Shown here: positions 9,308 through 17,715 of the stretch, in pieces
How positions within the stretch are numbered: the stretch's first letter is position 1
Layout: every line of letters begins with the position of its first letter
DNA from: Cohaesibacter sp.
GTDB taxonomy: Bacteria > Pseudomonadota > Alphaproteobacteria > Rhizobiales > Cohaesibacteraceae
Assembly (NCBI GenBank): GCA_025800105.1
Contig: JAOXSG010000932.1
Location: forward strand, 1-42,173
DNA length: 42,173 nucleotides
Reading direction: 5' to 3'
Translations under genes and position numbers: made by a program
The notes under the pieces: generated by a model
Told to the model about the DNA's origin: nothing
The model's database searches: none
What the model saw: the letters and a program-made list of their open reading frames with translations, nothing else

Positions 9308-9814
9308 GATGTTTCAGATCCCTGAACTTAATTTCTGTCTTGATCCCTATATGATATTGGATATTGGGACAGCAAAATTATGGCATCTATCTGTTTCAAA
9401 GTCATAAAGAAAATGCAATTGGGTTTCTCTCGTCTCGCCATTTTGAAAAAAAGATCAAGGCGTCATGGTTTACCTATAGTGACGAGCAAAAAGCCATCTC
9501 TCCCGATTTATCAACAAAATATCTTCGCTGCATCGCACAAGTAAAACAACAATATTATTGCTACGCAGCATTCATAACCTATCCATAAGACGAGCTTTCT
9601 TCTTTTGCTCTACAGAAACAAAGCATCAGATCCAATTTCCTACCGTCTAATTACTTATAAAAAGAAACAAGGGACAACTTGTCACAAGGCTGCAAAAAGT
9701 CCCTAATAGGAGACAGATAATAAAATGTCTTTACAAGTTCTGCCGATAGCAAGAATTTGATCAAATGGATATTCGACGACATGAGCGGACGCCATTGACG
9801 ATGGAGGGGGAAGC
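9308..9814. other. Divergent intergenic region between lipoprotein gene and phaC
   Basis: These 507 AT-rich bases must hold promoters for phaC (plus) and the lipoprotein gene (minus). I see no credible gene; the longest plus-strand frame (9364-9588) lacks an ATG start and any family resemblance. A perfect TGCT-N4-AGCA inverted repeat lies at 9559-9570, but I cannot tie it to a known regulator. The phaC ribosome-binding site, GGAGGGGG, is at 9802-9809. Confidence 0.5.
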
Positions 9815-11662
9815 ATGAGCGACAAAAGCGATAAGCAAGATCAGGGCAGCGAGATCAATCTCGTACATTATATGGTCAAAGACCCTGAACGCTTTGCGAT
9901 GAATTTTGCCCGGGTGATAGAGGAAGCAGGCAAGGCCGCCACAGCCTATTTAAACCCGCGCGACAATGAATCCCGCTCCGCTCAAGCTGAACAAATCAAC
10001 CATATCGTCAAGACGTTGGGCAAAGTGGGTGAATATTGGACCTCGGATCCACAACGCGCTATGGAAGCCCAAACCCGGCTTTGGGGCCGCTATATGGATC
10101 TCTGGGGGTCTTCTGTCAAAAAAATGATGGGGGAAGCACAGGAAGATATTGAAAAGCCGCAAAGAGGCGACAAACGCTTTCAGGATCCCGAATGGGAAAA
10201 TAATCAATTCTTTGATTTTGTGAAACAATTCTACCTGATCACCTCCAAATGGGCGCATGAGATGGTGGATGAGGCGCAGGATCTGGATGACCATACCCGC
10301 CATCAGGCGCAATTTTATATGGATCAGGTTATCAATGCCCTTGCCCCGTCCAATTATCTGGTCACCAATCCTGAATTGCTAAAGGAAACCATGGCCAATG
10401 ATGGCGAAAATCTGGTGCGTGGCATGAAGATGCTGGCCGAGGATATTGCCGCTGGTGATGGCGATCTGATCATTCGTCAATCGAGCAATGAGGGCTTTGA
10501 GCTGGGCAGGAATATTGCCGTAACACCGGGCAAAGTGGTGGCACAGAGCGATATCTGCCAGATCATTCAATATGAAGCGACAACGAAAGAGGTCTATAAG
10601 ACCCCCCTTTTGATTGTGCCGCCATGGATCAACAAATTCTATATTCTTGATTTGAATGAGAAAAAGAGCTTCATCAAATGGTGTGTGGATCAGGGCCATA
10701 CGGTCTTTGTCGTCAGCTGGGTCAATCCCGATGCGCGCCTGCGTGATAAAGGCTTTGATTCTTACGTCAAAGAAGGGGTTCTCTTTGGTCTGGATGCTGT
10801 TGCCAAGGCAACGGGAGAGAAAAAGGCGCATACCATTGGCTATTGCGTTGGCGGCACCCTGCTCTCCACCTCTCTTGCCTATATGGCGGCCAAACGCCAG
10901 AACAAGGTTGCCTCTGCAACGCTCTTTACCACACAGGTCGATTTTACCCATGCCGGGGATTTGAAAGTTTTTGTCGATGAAGAGCAATTGCAGGAAATGG
11001 AAGGCCATATCAAGCAGCTTGGTTATCTGGAGGGACGCTCCATGGCCAATGCATTCAATATGCTACGCTCCAATGATCTGATCTGGCCTTATGTGATCAA
11101 CAATTACATGAAAGGCAAAGAGCCCTTCCCCTTTGATCTGCTCTATTGGAATTCCGATTCCACCCGGATGCCAGCGGCCAATCATATTTTCTATATGCGC
11201 AATTGCTATCTGGAAAATAATCTGGCCCAAGGCAAAATGGAGATTGATGGCGTCCAGCTGGATTTGAGCAAAGTGAAAGTGCCGATCTATAATCTGGCGA
11301 CAAAAGAAGACCATATTGCCCCGGCAATTTCCGTCTTTAAAGGCTCTTCCATGTTTGGTGGCAAGGTTGATTTTGTCCTGTCCGGCTCGGGCCATATTGC
11401 TGGGGTGGTCAATCCGCCAGACAAAGAAAAATATCAATATTGGCGCGGTGGAAAGGCAGAAGGTGATCTGGACAGCTGGACAGCCGCCGCCAAGGAAACA
11501 CCGGGTTCATGGTGGCCAAATTGGCACAAATGGATTGAAGATATTTCCGACAAAAAAATCCCTGCCCGCAAAATTGGTGATGGCAAACTCAAACCAATCG
11601 AAGATGCACCGGGCAGTTATGTGCGGGTCAGATCCAATAGCCCTCAAGCACTGGAAGCATGA
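9815..11662 (+). CDS. phaC: Class I poly(3-hydroxyalkanoate) synthase
   Basis: PhaC polymerises (R)-3-hydroxyacyl-CoA, mainly 3-hydroxybutyryl-CoA, into storage polyester on the granule surface. The 615-residue length fits class I synthases. An N-terminal domain (about 1-250) precedes an alpha/beta-hydrolase domain with the lipase-like box GYCVGG, nucleophile Cys344, and the remaining triad Asp499 (in ATKEDH) and His527 (in GSGH). The conserved [12 protein letters not shown] segment is present. The ATG at 9815 follows a strong GGAGGGGG site. No phaA, phaB, phasin or phaR lies in the window, so the other genes of the cycle must be elsewhere. A terminator follows at 11731, so the gene is probably monocistronic. 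Confidence 0.97.
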   Translation: MSDKSDKQDQGSEINLVHYMVKDPERFAMNFARVIEEAGKAATAYLNPRDNESRSAQAEQINHIVKTLGKVGEYWTSDPQRAMEAQTRLWGRYMDLWGSSVKKMMGEAQEDIEKPQRGDKRFQDPEWENNQFFDFVKQFYLITSKWAHEMVDEAQDLDDHTRHQAQFYMDQVINALAPSNYLVTNPELLKETMANDGENLVRGMKMLAEDIAAGDGDLIIRQSSNEGFELGRNIAVTPGKVVAQSDICQIIQYEATTKEVYKTPLLIVPPWINKFYILDLNEKKSFIKWCVDQGHTVFVVSWVNPDARLRDKGFDSYVKEGVLFGLDAVAKATGEKKAHTIGYCVGGTLLSTSLAYMAAKRQNKVASATLFTTQVDFTHAGDLKVFVDEEQLQEMEGHIKQLGYLEGRSMANAFNMLRSNDLIWPYVINNYMKGKEPFPFDLLYWNSDSTRMPAANHIFYMRNCYLENNLAQGKMEIDGVQLDLSKVKVPIYNLATKEDHIAPAISVFKGSSMFGGKVDFVLSGSGHIAGVVNPPDKEKYQYWRGGKAEGDLDSWTAAAKETPGSWWPNWHKWIEDISDKKIPARKIGDGKLKPIEDAPGSYVRVRSNSPQALEA

Positions 11663-11730
11663 AGGCTAGATTTTGATCCATAAACAAGCAGCTCGCCCTA
11701 TGGATGTGAGGTGTTTGGTGCCACAATGAA

Positions 11731-11764
11731 AAAGACAGATCCGGTCAGGGTCTGTCTTTATTTG
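11731..11764 (+). terminator. Intrinsic terminator after phaC
   Basis: AAAGACAGATCC pairs with GGGTCTGTCTTT (12 pairs, one G-T) over a five-base loop and is followed by a short T-rich tract. It lies about 70 bases after the phaC stop. Confidence 0.8.
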
Positions 11765-12002
11765 CTTCATATTATGCCATAAAACAGTAATAGTCTTTAC
11801 GAAACACTTGTACGCAAAGGCCCGAAACAATCGTATTTAATGCACGAGGCCTTGCATACATTCGAACGATTTACTTGTTTTATATAGGTATTTCACCGTT
11901 TTTGACCTATTTTACGTTTGGTCTTGCTTGACGTATCATTCTTCAATGACTACCCAGCATATGTTCCTCAATGAGCGCGATTGCTTGCATAGACAAAACA
12001 CG

Positions 12003-12058
12003 CCTTGTCGCAAAACAGAGCGCGCAAGATAAGCGCAGCCATAAAAAGACGCGACAGG
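12003..12058 (+). promoter_or_regulatory. Candidate 5'-leader stem-loop before the gltB-like gene
   Basis: CCTTGTCGC (12003-12011) can pair with GCGACAGG (12051-12058) with one bulged T, enclosing a segment with a further GCGC repeat. It ends 38 bases before the GTG start. It resembles no riboswitch class I know; it may simply be structured leader RNA. Confidence 0.3.
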
Positions 12059-12096
12059 AACAACCCACTTCTGGCTTGATGCCGGATTTATAGACA

Positions 12097-15000
12097 GTGA
12101 AAGACGCATCCCTCTTGCTCATTGACCATGCTGCAAGAGAGAAAAATGCCCAAAAGAGTGAGGACTTCGGTTTGAATCAGACACAGCTAGATTTTGGCCT
12201 CTATGATCCGAATTTTGAAAAGAGCAGCTGCGGCGTTGGCTTCATGACATATAAGTCAGGGGAGCAAACCCATGATGTTCTGGTCAAAGGACATGAAGCC
12301 CTTTGCACGATTCCCCATCGCGGTGGCATGAGCTCTGAAGGGGTGGGCGATGGCGCGGGCGTCAATGTTGATCTCTCGCTCTCTTTCTTTCGCAAGCTAA
12401 CAGGCAATAACAGCCTTGAGCTTGGAGATTTTGGCGTTGGCAACTTCTTCCTGCCAGATGATCCGGCCTATTGGGATGAGGCCGACGCCTTGATTCAAGG
12501 CGCGCTGGAAGGTCTGGATCTTGGCGTCTTGCTGGTGCGCAATGTTGGTGTCAACAATGCCGTTATTCGCCCGGCAGCTGTACAATATATGCAAACCATC
12601 CATCAGGTGGTCTTTGCCAAGCCGCAAGATATGGATGGCAAAGCCTTTGACCGTGCCATTCATGATGCCTTGATGGCGATTGAAAAAACCGCCTATCTGG
12701 AACCCACTCTCAAAGGCCTCTATCCGCTGTCCCTGTCTGCTCATACGCAAGTTTATAAAGGGCGGCTAAATTCCAATGAGGTGATTCCCTATTTCGAAGA
12801 TCTGATGGATGAAGATCACAAGATCCATTCCATGTTCTTCCATACGCGCTTTTCGACCAATACCGAGCCGCAGCCAAGCATGGCACAGCCTTTCCGTTTG
12901 ATGGCGCATAATGGTGAATTGAATACGGACAAGAAAAATCGTCTATCCGAAGCTGCCATTGCGCAGATGAAGAATAGCCAGATTTATTCTCCTCCCGGAC
13001 AATCTGATTCCTGTCGCCTTGACCAGACGCTGGAGCGTCGCCTGATTGAGGATGATCTGGATCTGATCACCGCTGTGGTGGCAATGATGCCCCCTGCATG
13101 GGAAAATGATTCCCGGTTTTCCGATGATGTGAAAGTGATGCTGGAATATTTCTCTTTGTATGAAGAGAAAAATGATGGCCCTGCCGCTCTTATCTTTGGC
13201 AATGGCACCGTGGTTGGTGCGCGTCTGGACCGTTTGGGCCTACGGCCTTTGCGTTCGGTTGAAACGGATGATTATCTGTGCGTGATGTCAGAAGCCGGTC
13301 AGATTGATTTTCCGGCAGAAAGCATCACCCGGCGCGGACGCATTGAAGCGGGCGGAATGCTCTATTTCGACCACAGCACCGGACAATCCTATACATCCAA
13401 TGAAGCGTTGGAAATGCTGGCCTCCAAGCGCGATTATCGCAGCTTGCTGGACAATGCCCGCATCACCATGGCAGATTTGCCAACCAGCGCTGACAAGCCG
13501 GATTTGGATACGAATTTCAGCGAGCCACAACGCGCCGTTGCCTATGGTCTTAATCAGGAAAGCTTTAAATTCCTGATGGATCCAATGATGCAAAAGGGTT
13601 CTGAGAAAATCTCTGCCATGGGCTATGGCGTGGCAATCAATGCGCTGACCGATCAGGAAGGCGGCATGTCGAAATATTTCTCCCAGCGCTTTGCTCAGGT
13701 GACGAACCCGCCACTGGACAGCTTGCGCGAAGCCGATGGCATGACCTTGCGCGTTGCACTTGGGGCAAAGCCTCATTTCAATGAAGATGAAACGAAGCAG
13801 ATTGTCATTGAAAGCCCTATTCTCGCCCCTTGGGAGTTGGCGGCTTTGCGTCAGCAATCAACCGTCCCGGTGACTGATATTGCCACCATTTATGCCATTG
13901 ATCATGCAGGCGATAATGCCAAACAGCAGTCTGATTTGATTGCGGCCATTGACATGGTATGTGATCAGGTGGAAAAATCTGCGCGTGAAAAAGGCGGCAT
14001 TATTATTCTCTCTGACGCTCTTGTCAGTCAGAAAATGGCAGCCATTCCGCTGATCATGGTGATTTCAGCGGCCAACCAACGTTTGATTGAGCATGGCTTG
14101 CGCTTCCGCGCCTCACTGATTGCCGAGAGCGGCCAGATTGCCTCCTCCCATCAAATCGCAACAGCTTTGGGCTTTGGGGCATCTGCCGTTATGCCTTTGA
14201 GCGTTTTGGCCCGCGCCGAAGATATGGCCAAAAATGATGCGGACGAAATCAAGGCTTGCATCAAGCGCTATAACAAGGCCGCTGACAAATCCCTGATGAA
14301 AACCATGGGTAAAGTCGGCCTTTGTACCGCAGAAAGCTATATTGGCGGGGAATTTTTCGAGCCAAACTTCCTTGATACCGACAATGACGTGCTGTCCCGC
14401 TATTTCCCGAATATGAAAAACACCGTTGGGGGTGTGGATTTTGCGGCCATTGCTGACAGTGTCAATGCTTGGCATATTCGCGCTTGCGAAATCACAGCCG
14501 ATGGAGATATCCCGCTGCTTGGTCTCTTCAAAGAGCGCTCTGAAGGCGCGGGCCACTCCTATGGCACAACCGCGGTGCGCGGCTTTGTGGAAATGACCGA
14601 AGAATCCATTCAGTCCGGTGAAGCCGCCCATGCCAAAGGCGATGCCAATGACGATGATTTGCGTCTGCTTCCTGTCTCCAAATTGAGCGATGCCTATGGC
14701 AAGGGCGCAGAAGCCTATCGCCACACCAGCTTTGCCCGTCGCAAGCCCGAAGAGATTGATGCCTTCAAAATCACCCGCCAATATCGCGAATTTTCTCACG
14801 ATCTGGAGCTGGAGCGCGAGAAGCGTCCCGCTGCCTTGCGCGATGTTCTCTCTTTCCCCGCTGATGTGAATTGGGCGCTAAGCGCAGAAGAATTTGGCGA
14901 AGAGCTGTTCCGTCATGATCTAGTTGGCAACAATTGCTTTGTTGTGCGCGGTCTGGATGTTGTCGCCAAGGGTGAGGATGGCTTTAGCCTGACTTTGCCA

Positions 15001-17655
15001 GAGACCGGCAAGCCGGAACGCGCTGTTGCCTTGTCACTGGCCTTGAAAGACAAATTTGGCGAGGATTTGCTGGGCATTGAAACCCATGGCAATGAGATTG
15101 AGGTTAAAGTGCAAGGCATTGCCCTGTTCTATTTCTCTCATATCAAAGCCTGCAATCCAAAGCTTGATCTGACGAAGGTGCAAGCCGCGCATGAAATCAC
15201 CTCAACCCTTGCCTCTGGTGCCATGTCCCACGGTGCTTTGGTAACCCCGGCCCATGAAGCGGTTGCTCATGGCACAAACATGGCGGGCGGTTTCTCCAAT
15301 TCGGGCGAAGGCGGCGAGCATATGTCACGCTATGGCACCATTCGCTCCAGCCGCATCAAGCAGCTTGCCTCTGGTCGTTTTGGGGTCTGGACTGGCTATC
15401 TGGCTGATCCAACGCTGGAAGAGCTGGAAATCAAGATTGCACAAGGGGCAAAACCGGGCGAAGGCGGACAATTGCCAGCACCCAAGGTCACCGTTGAAAT
15501 TGCAGCGGCCCGTGGTGGGACGCCGGGCGTGGAATTGATTTCCCCTCCTCCGCATCATGACACCTATTCCATTGAGGATTTGGCCCAGCTGATCCATGAT
15601 GCAAAAGCGGCGCGTGTGCGCGTGATTGTCAAACTGGTCTCCTCTGAAGGCATTGGCACAATCGCCGTGGGCGTGGCCAAAGCTGGTGCAGATGTCATCA
15701 ATATTGCCGGTAACACCGGTGGTACGGGCGCAGCAGCTGTGACCTCTTTGAAAAATACCGGTCGTGCGGCTGAGATTGGCCTTGCCGAAGTGCATCAGGC
15801 GCTCTGTGCCAATGGTTTGCGCGAAAAAGTGATCTTGCGCTGTTCCGGTGCCCATCAGACTGCCTCTGACGTTGTGAAGTCCTGCCTGTTGGGCGGTGAC
15901 AGCTTCGAATTTGGCACCACTGCCCTGATGATGCTGAAATGCGTTATGGCCAAGAATTGCAACATCAAATGTCCGGCTGGTTTGACCACCAATGCCGAAA
16001 CTTTTGAAGGCGATCCGCGCGCTCTTGCGCAATATCTGATGAATATTGCCCATGAAACCCGCGAAATTCTCGCCCATCTTGGTTTCTCTTCTTTGCGCGA
16101 GGCGCGGGGCCGTGCGGACTATCTGCATCTGGTCAAGCATGAGCGGGCAATTGGTCAGATGGATCTGCGGGCCATGTTGAGCGTGGTGCCGGAAGTCATC
16201 ATCAAGGAACCGGTTTATCTGGAAGCCAATTTTGATATTGATGATCGCCTGCTCAAAGAGTTCAAGAACAAGGCTGTTCAGCAACATCAGTCACGGGTGA
16301 AACTGGTCGTCAAGCGCAAGCTGGACAACCGCAACAAAACCGTTGGCGGGCAATTCTCCATTGATATTGAACGCATGTTGCAGCATGAGCTGTCAGATCG
16401 CCATATCAGCACCATGCCAATTGTCTATACCGATGATCGCGGGCGCAATCTAATCAAGCCTGAAATGCTGCATATCCATACGCATGGATCGGCAGGCCAG
16501 TCTTTTGCCGCTTTCTGTAATTCGGGCATGGTTTTCCATCATACCGGCACCTGTAACGACGGCGTTGGCAAAGGCGCATCCGGTGGCAACATTGCCATTC
16601 TCTCTCCCGGTGGCGGCGAGAAGGAAAATTACCTGATTGGCAACTTCGCCCTGTTTGGTGCAACCGGCTCTGCTCTCTTTGTGGAAGGCGGCGCAGGGGA
16701 TCGCTTTGCGGTTCGTAACTCTGGCGCCACCGCAGTTGTGGAAGGCGTTGGCGATTTCTGCTGCGAATATATGACCAATGGTGCGGTCATGAATTTGGGC
16801 GGTTTCGGCAAAGGCTTCTGTAACGGCATGTCCGGTGGTGTGGCTTATCAATATGATCCATATGATCAGCTGGAATCGCTCTATTCCGACGATTCAGTCA
16901 AATTGCACAAGCTGGATGATGACAATGATCGTGCTGCAATCCATCGCATGGCCGTCAAAGCCTTGCTGGAGCGTCACATCAAATTCACCAATTCCGCCAA
17001 AGCGCGCTTCATTTTGGAGAATTGGGACAGCGAAGTCTCCAATTTCCGCTTTGCAACGCCTCTGGCTCTGGAAACATATCAGAATTATGAAGCCATCCTC
17101 AAAGCAGCCTCTCGCAAGGAATTGGTCGAAGAATTGGCGCAAGCGCTGGTCTCCTATCAGATCCGCAAATTCAAGCTGGCTTATCGCGATGGCAAGGTAA
17201 TTGCTGGCGGTGCTATCCCGGGATATGGCGAAGTGGATAGCGGCTTGATGCATGAGCTGATCAACAATTTTGCCGTGGTTAATGCCGCCCAGCAAGTTGT
17301 AAAAGCCCGTTATCGCGCCAGCGAGGAAATTTCTGAAACCGAGCTGAATAGTGGCGTTCGCAAGCTGATCCTGACCGAAGATTTTGGTCTTATGGTCAAA
17401 CTGGCCGCCATTGCCCGCACAGCGCTTGCCACTTATAGCGACGAGCAATTGGCCGTTATGGTCTCTGACAAGCGGATGCGCGATTACAAGACAGCCTTGT
17501 CCAACCGAAATGTGCGCCTGATGGATAGCATCGGCACCTATGGCTGGATTTTGCTACAAGACCGGTTGAACCGGGCCGCAATGGGTGATTTGCCGGATTA
17601 TGAAGCGCTGTTTGCGTCTTCTGCCAGCATGGAGATGGTCAAAACCATGTCATAG
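12097..17655 (+). CDS. Glutamate synthase large subunit, long variant (GltB-like)
   Basis: Glutamate synthase makes two glutamates from glutamine and 2-oxoglutarate. All core parts are visible in this 1852-residue protein. The class II glutamine amidotransferase domain begins after a 44-residue propeptide at Cys45 (SSCGVGFM), with HRG, HNGE and GQSDS motifs. A central domain spans about 520-760. The FMN barrel spans about 1010-1400, with LASGRFG, GAKPGEGGQLP, ISPPPHHDTYSIEDL and NTGGTGA. The GXGXG beta-helix spans about 1460-1590 (GSAGQSF, MSGGVAY). Classical GltB has about 1500 residues; the excess is roughly 135 residues before the FMN/cluster region plus a C-terminal tail of about 190. The 3Fe-4S cysteines are C1282-x5-C1288-x3-C1292 rather than x5/x4. 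GTG 12097 follows an in-frame stop; TTG 12172 has a better ribosome site (GAGGA). A CysJ-like reductase gene follows in place of gltD. Confidence 0.9.
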   Translation: MKDASLLLIDHAAREKNAQKSEDFGLNQTQLDFGLYDPNFEKSSCGVGFMTYKSGEQTHDVLVKGHEALCTIPHRGGMSSEGVGDGAGVNVDLSLSFFRKLTGNNSLELGDFGVGNFFLPDDPAYWDEADALIQGALEGLDLGVLLVRNVGVNNAVIRPAAVQYMQTIHQVVFAKPQDMDGKAFDRAIHDALMAIEKTAYLEPTLKGLYPLSLSAHTQVYKGRLNSNEVIPYFEDLMDEDHKIHSMFFHTRFSTNTEPQPSMAQPFRLMAHNGELNTDKKNRLSEAAIAQMKNSQIYSPPGQSDSCRLDQTLERRLIEDDLDLITAVVAMMPPAWENDSRFSDDVKVMLEYFSLYEEKNDGPAALIFGNGTVVGARLDRLGLRPLRSVETDDYLCVMSEAGQIDFPAESITRRGRIEAGGMLYFDHSTGQSYTSNEALEMLASKRDYRSLLDNARITMADLPTSADKPDLDTNFSEPQRAVAYGLNQESFKFLMDPMMQKGSEKISAMGYGVAINALTDQEGGMSKYFSQRFAQVTNPPLDSLREADGMTLRVALGAKPHFNEDETKQIVIESPILAPWELAALRQQSTVPVTDIATIYAIDHAGDNAKQQSDLIAAIDMVCDQVEKSAREKGGIIILSDALVSQKMAAIPLIMVISAANQRLIEHGLRFRASLIAESGQIASSHQIATALGFGASAVMPLSVLARAEDMAKNDADEIKACIKRYNKAADKSLMKTMGKVGLCTAESYIGGEFFEPNFLDTDNDVLSRYFPNMKNTVGGVDFAAIADSVNAWHIRACEITADGDIPLLGLFKERSEGAGHSYGTTAVRGFVEMTEESIQSGEAAHAKGDANDDDLRLLPVSKLSDAYGKGAEAYRHTSFARRKPEEIDAFKITRQYREFSHDLELEREKRPAALRDVLSFPADVNWALSAEEFGEELFRHDLVGNNCFVVRGLDVVAKGEDGFSLTLPETGKPERAVALSLALKDKFGEDLLGIETHGNEIEVKVQGIALFYFSHIKACNPKLDLTKVQAAHEITSTLASGAMSHGALVTPAHEAVAHGTNMAGGFSNSGEGGEHMSRYGTIRSSRIKQLASGRFGVWTGYLADPTLEELEIKIAQGAKPGEGGQLPAPKVTVEIAAARGGTPGVELISPPPHHDTYSIEDLAQLIHDAKAARVRVIVKLVSSEGIGTIAVGVAKAGADVINIAGNTGGTGAAAVTSLKNTGRAAEIGLAEVHQALCANGLREKVILRCSGAHQTASDVVKSCLLGGDSFEFGTTALMMLKCVMAKNCNIKCPAGLTTNAETFEGDPRALAQYLMNIAHETREILAHLGFSSLREARGRADYLHLVKHERAIGQMDLRAMLSVVPEVIIKEPVYLEANFDIDDRLLKEFKNKAVQQHQSRVKLVVKRKLDNRNKTVGGQFSIDIERMLQHELSDRHISTMPIVYTDDRGRNLIKPEMLHIHTHGSAGQSFAAFCNSGMVFHHTGTCNDGVGKGASGGNIAILSPGGGEKENYLIGNFALFGATGSALFVEGGAGDRFAVRNSGATAVVEGVGDFCCEYMTNGAVMNLGGFGKGFCNGMSGGVAYQYDPYDQLESLYSDDSVKLHKLDDDNDRAAIHRMAVKALLERHIKFTNSAKARFILENWDSEVSNFRFATPLALETYQNYEAILKAASRKELVEELAQALVSYQIRKFKLAYRDGKVIAGGAIPGYGEVDSGLMHELINNFAVVNAAQQVVKARYRASEEISETELNSGVRKLILTEDFGLMVKLAAIARTALATYSDEQLAVMVSDKRMRDYKTALSNRNVRLMDSIGTYGWILLQDRLNRAAMGDLPDYEALFASSASMEMVKTMS

Positions 17656-17660
17656 CGGAT

Positions 17661-17674
17661 GGGGCTTTTGCCCC
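17661..17674 (+). promoter_or_regulatory. Short hairpin in the gltB-like/cysJ-like gap
   Basis: A perfect GGGGC-TTTT-GCCCC stem-loop lies six bases after the GltB-like stop codon and about 40 bases before the preferred start of the diflavin reductase. It lacks a T-tract, so it is not a typical terminator. It could tune the ratio of the two proteins by mRNA stability or reinitiation; this is inference. Confidence 0.35.
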
Positions 17675-17715
17675 TCCCTCACCCGGACTTTTCAATTTCA
17701 GTTGGATCTCAATTC

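Larger units (their letters stand above)
11663..12096. other. Intergenic region upstream of the glutamate synthase gene
   Basis: Apart from the phaC terminator (11731-11764) these 434 bases hold no gene that I can support. The AT-rich part (11765-11960) probably contains the promoter for the gltB-like gene, but I could not fix -35/-10 boxes with confidence. The last 100 bases hold a candidate leader stem-loop, listed separately. Confidence 0.5.

Noticed and set aside
9559..9570. TGCT-N4-AGCA repeat as a PhaR operator for phaC
   Set aside because: The spacing and arms do not match the PhaR sites I remember closely enough, and the repeat is about 245 bases before the gene.
9364..9588. Plus-strand frame of 74 codons upstream of phaC
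   Set aside because: It starts with TTG without a ribosome-binding site, has no family resemblance, and lies in an AT-rich promoter region.
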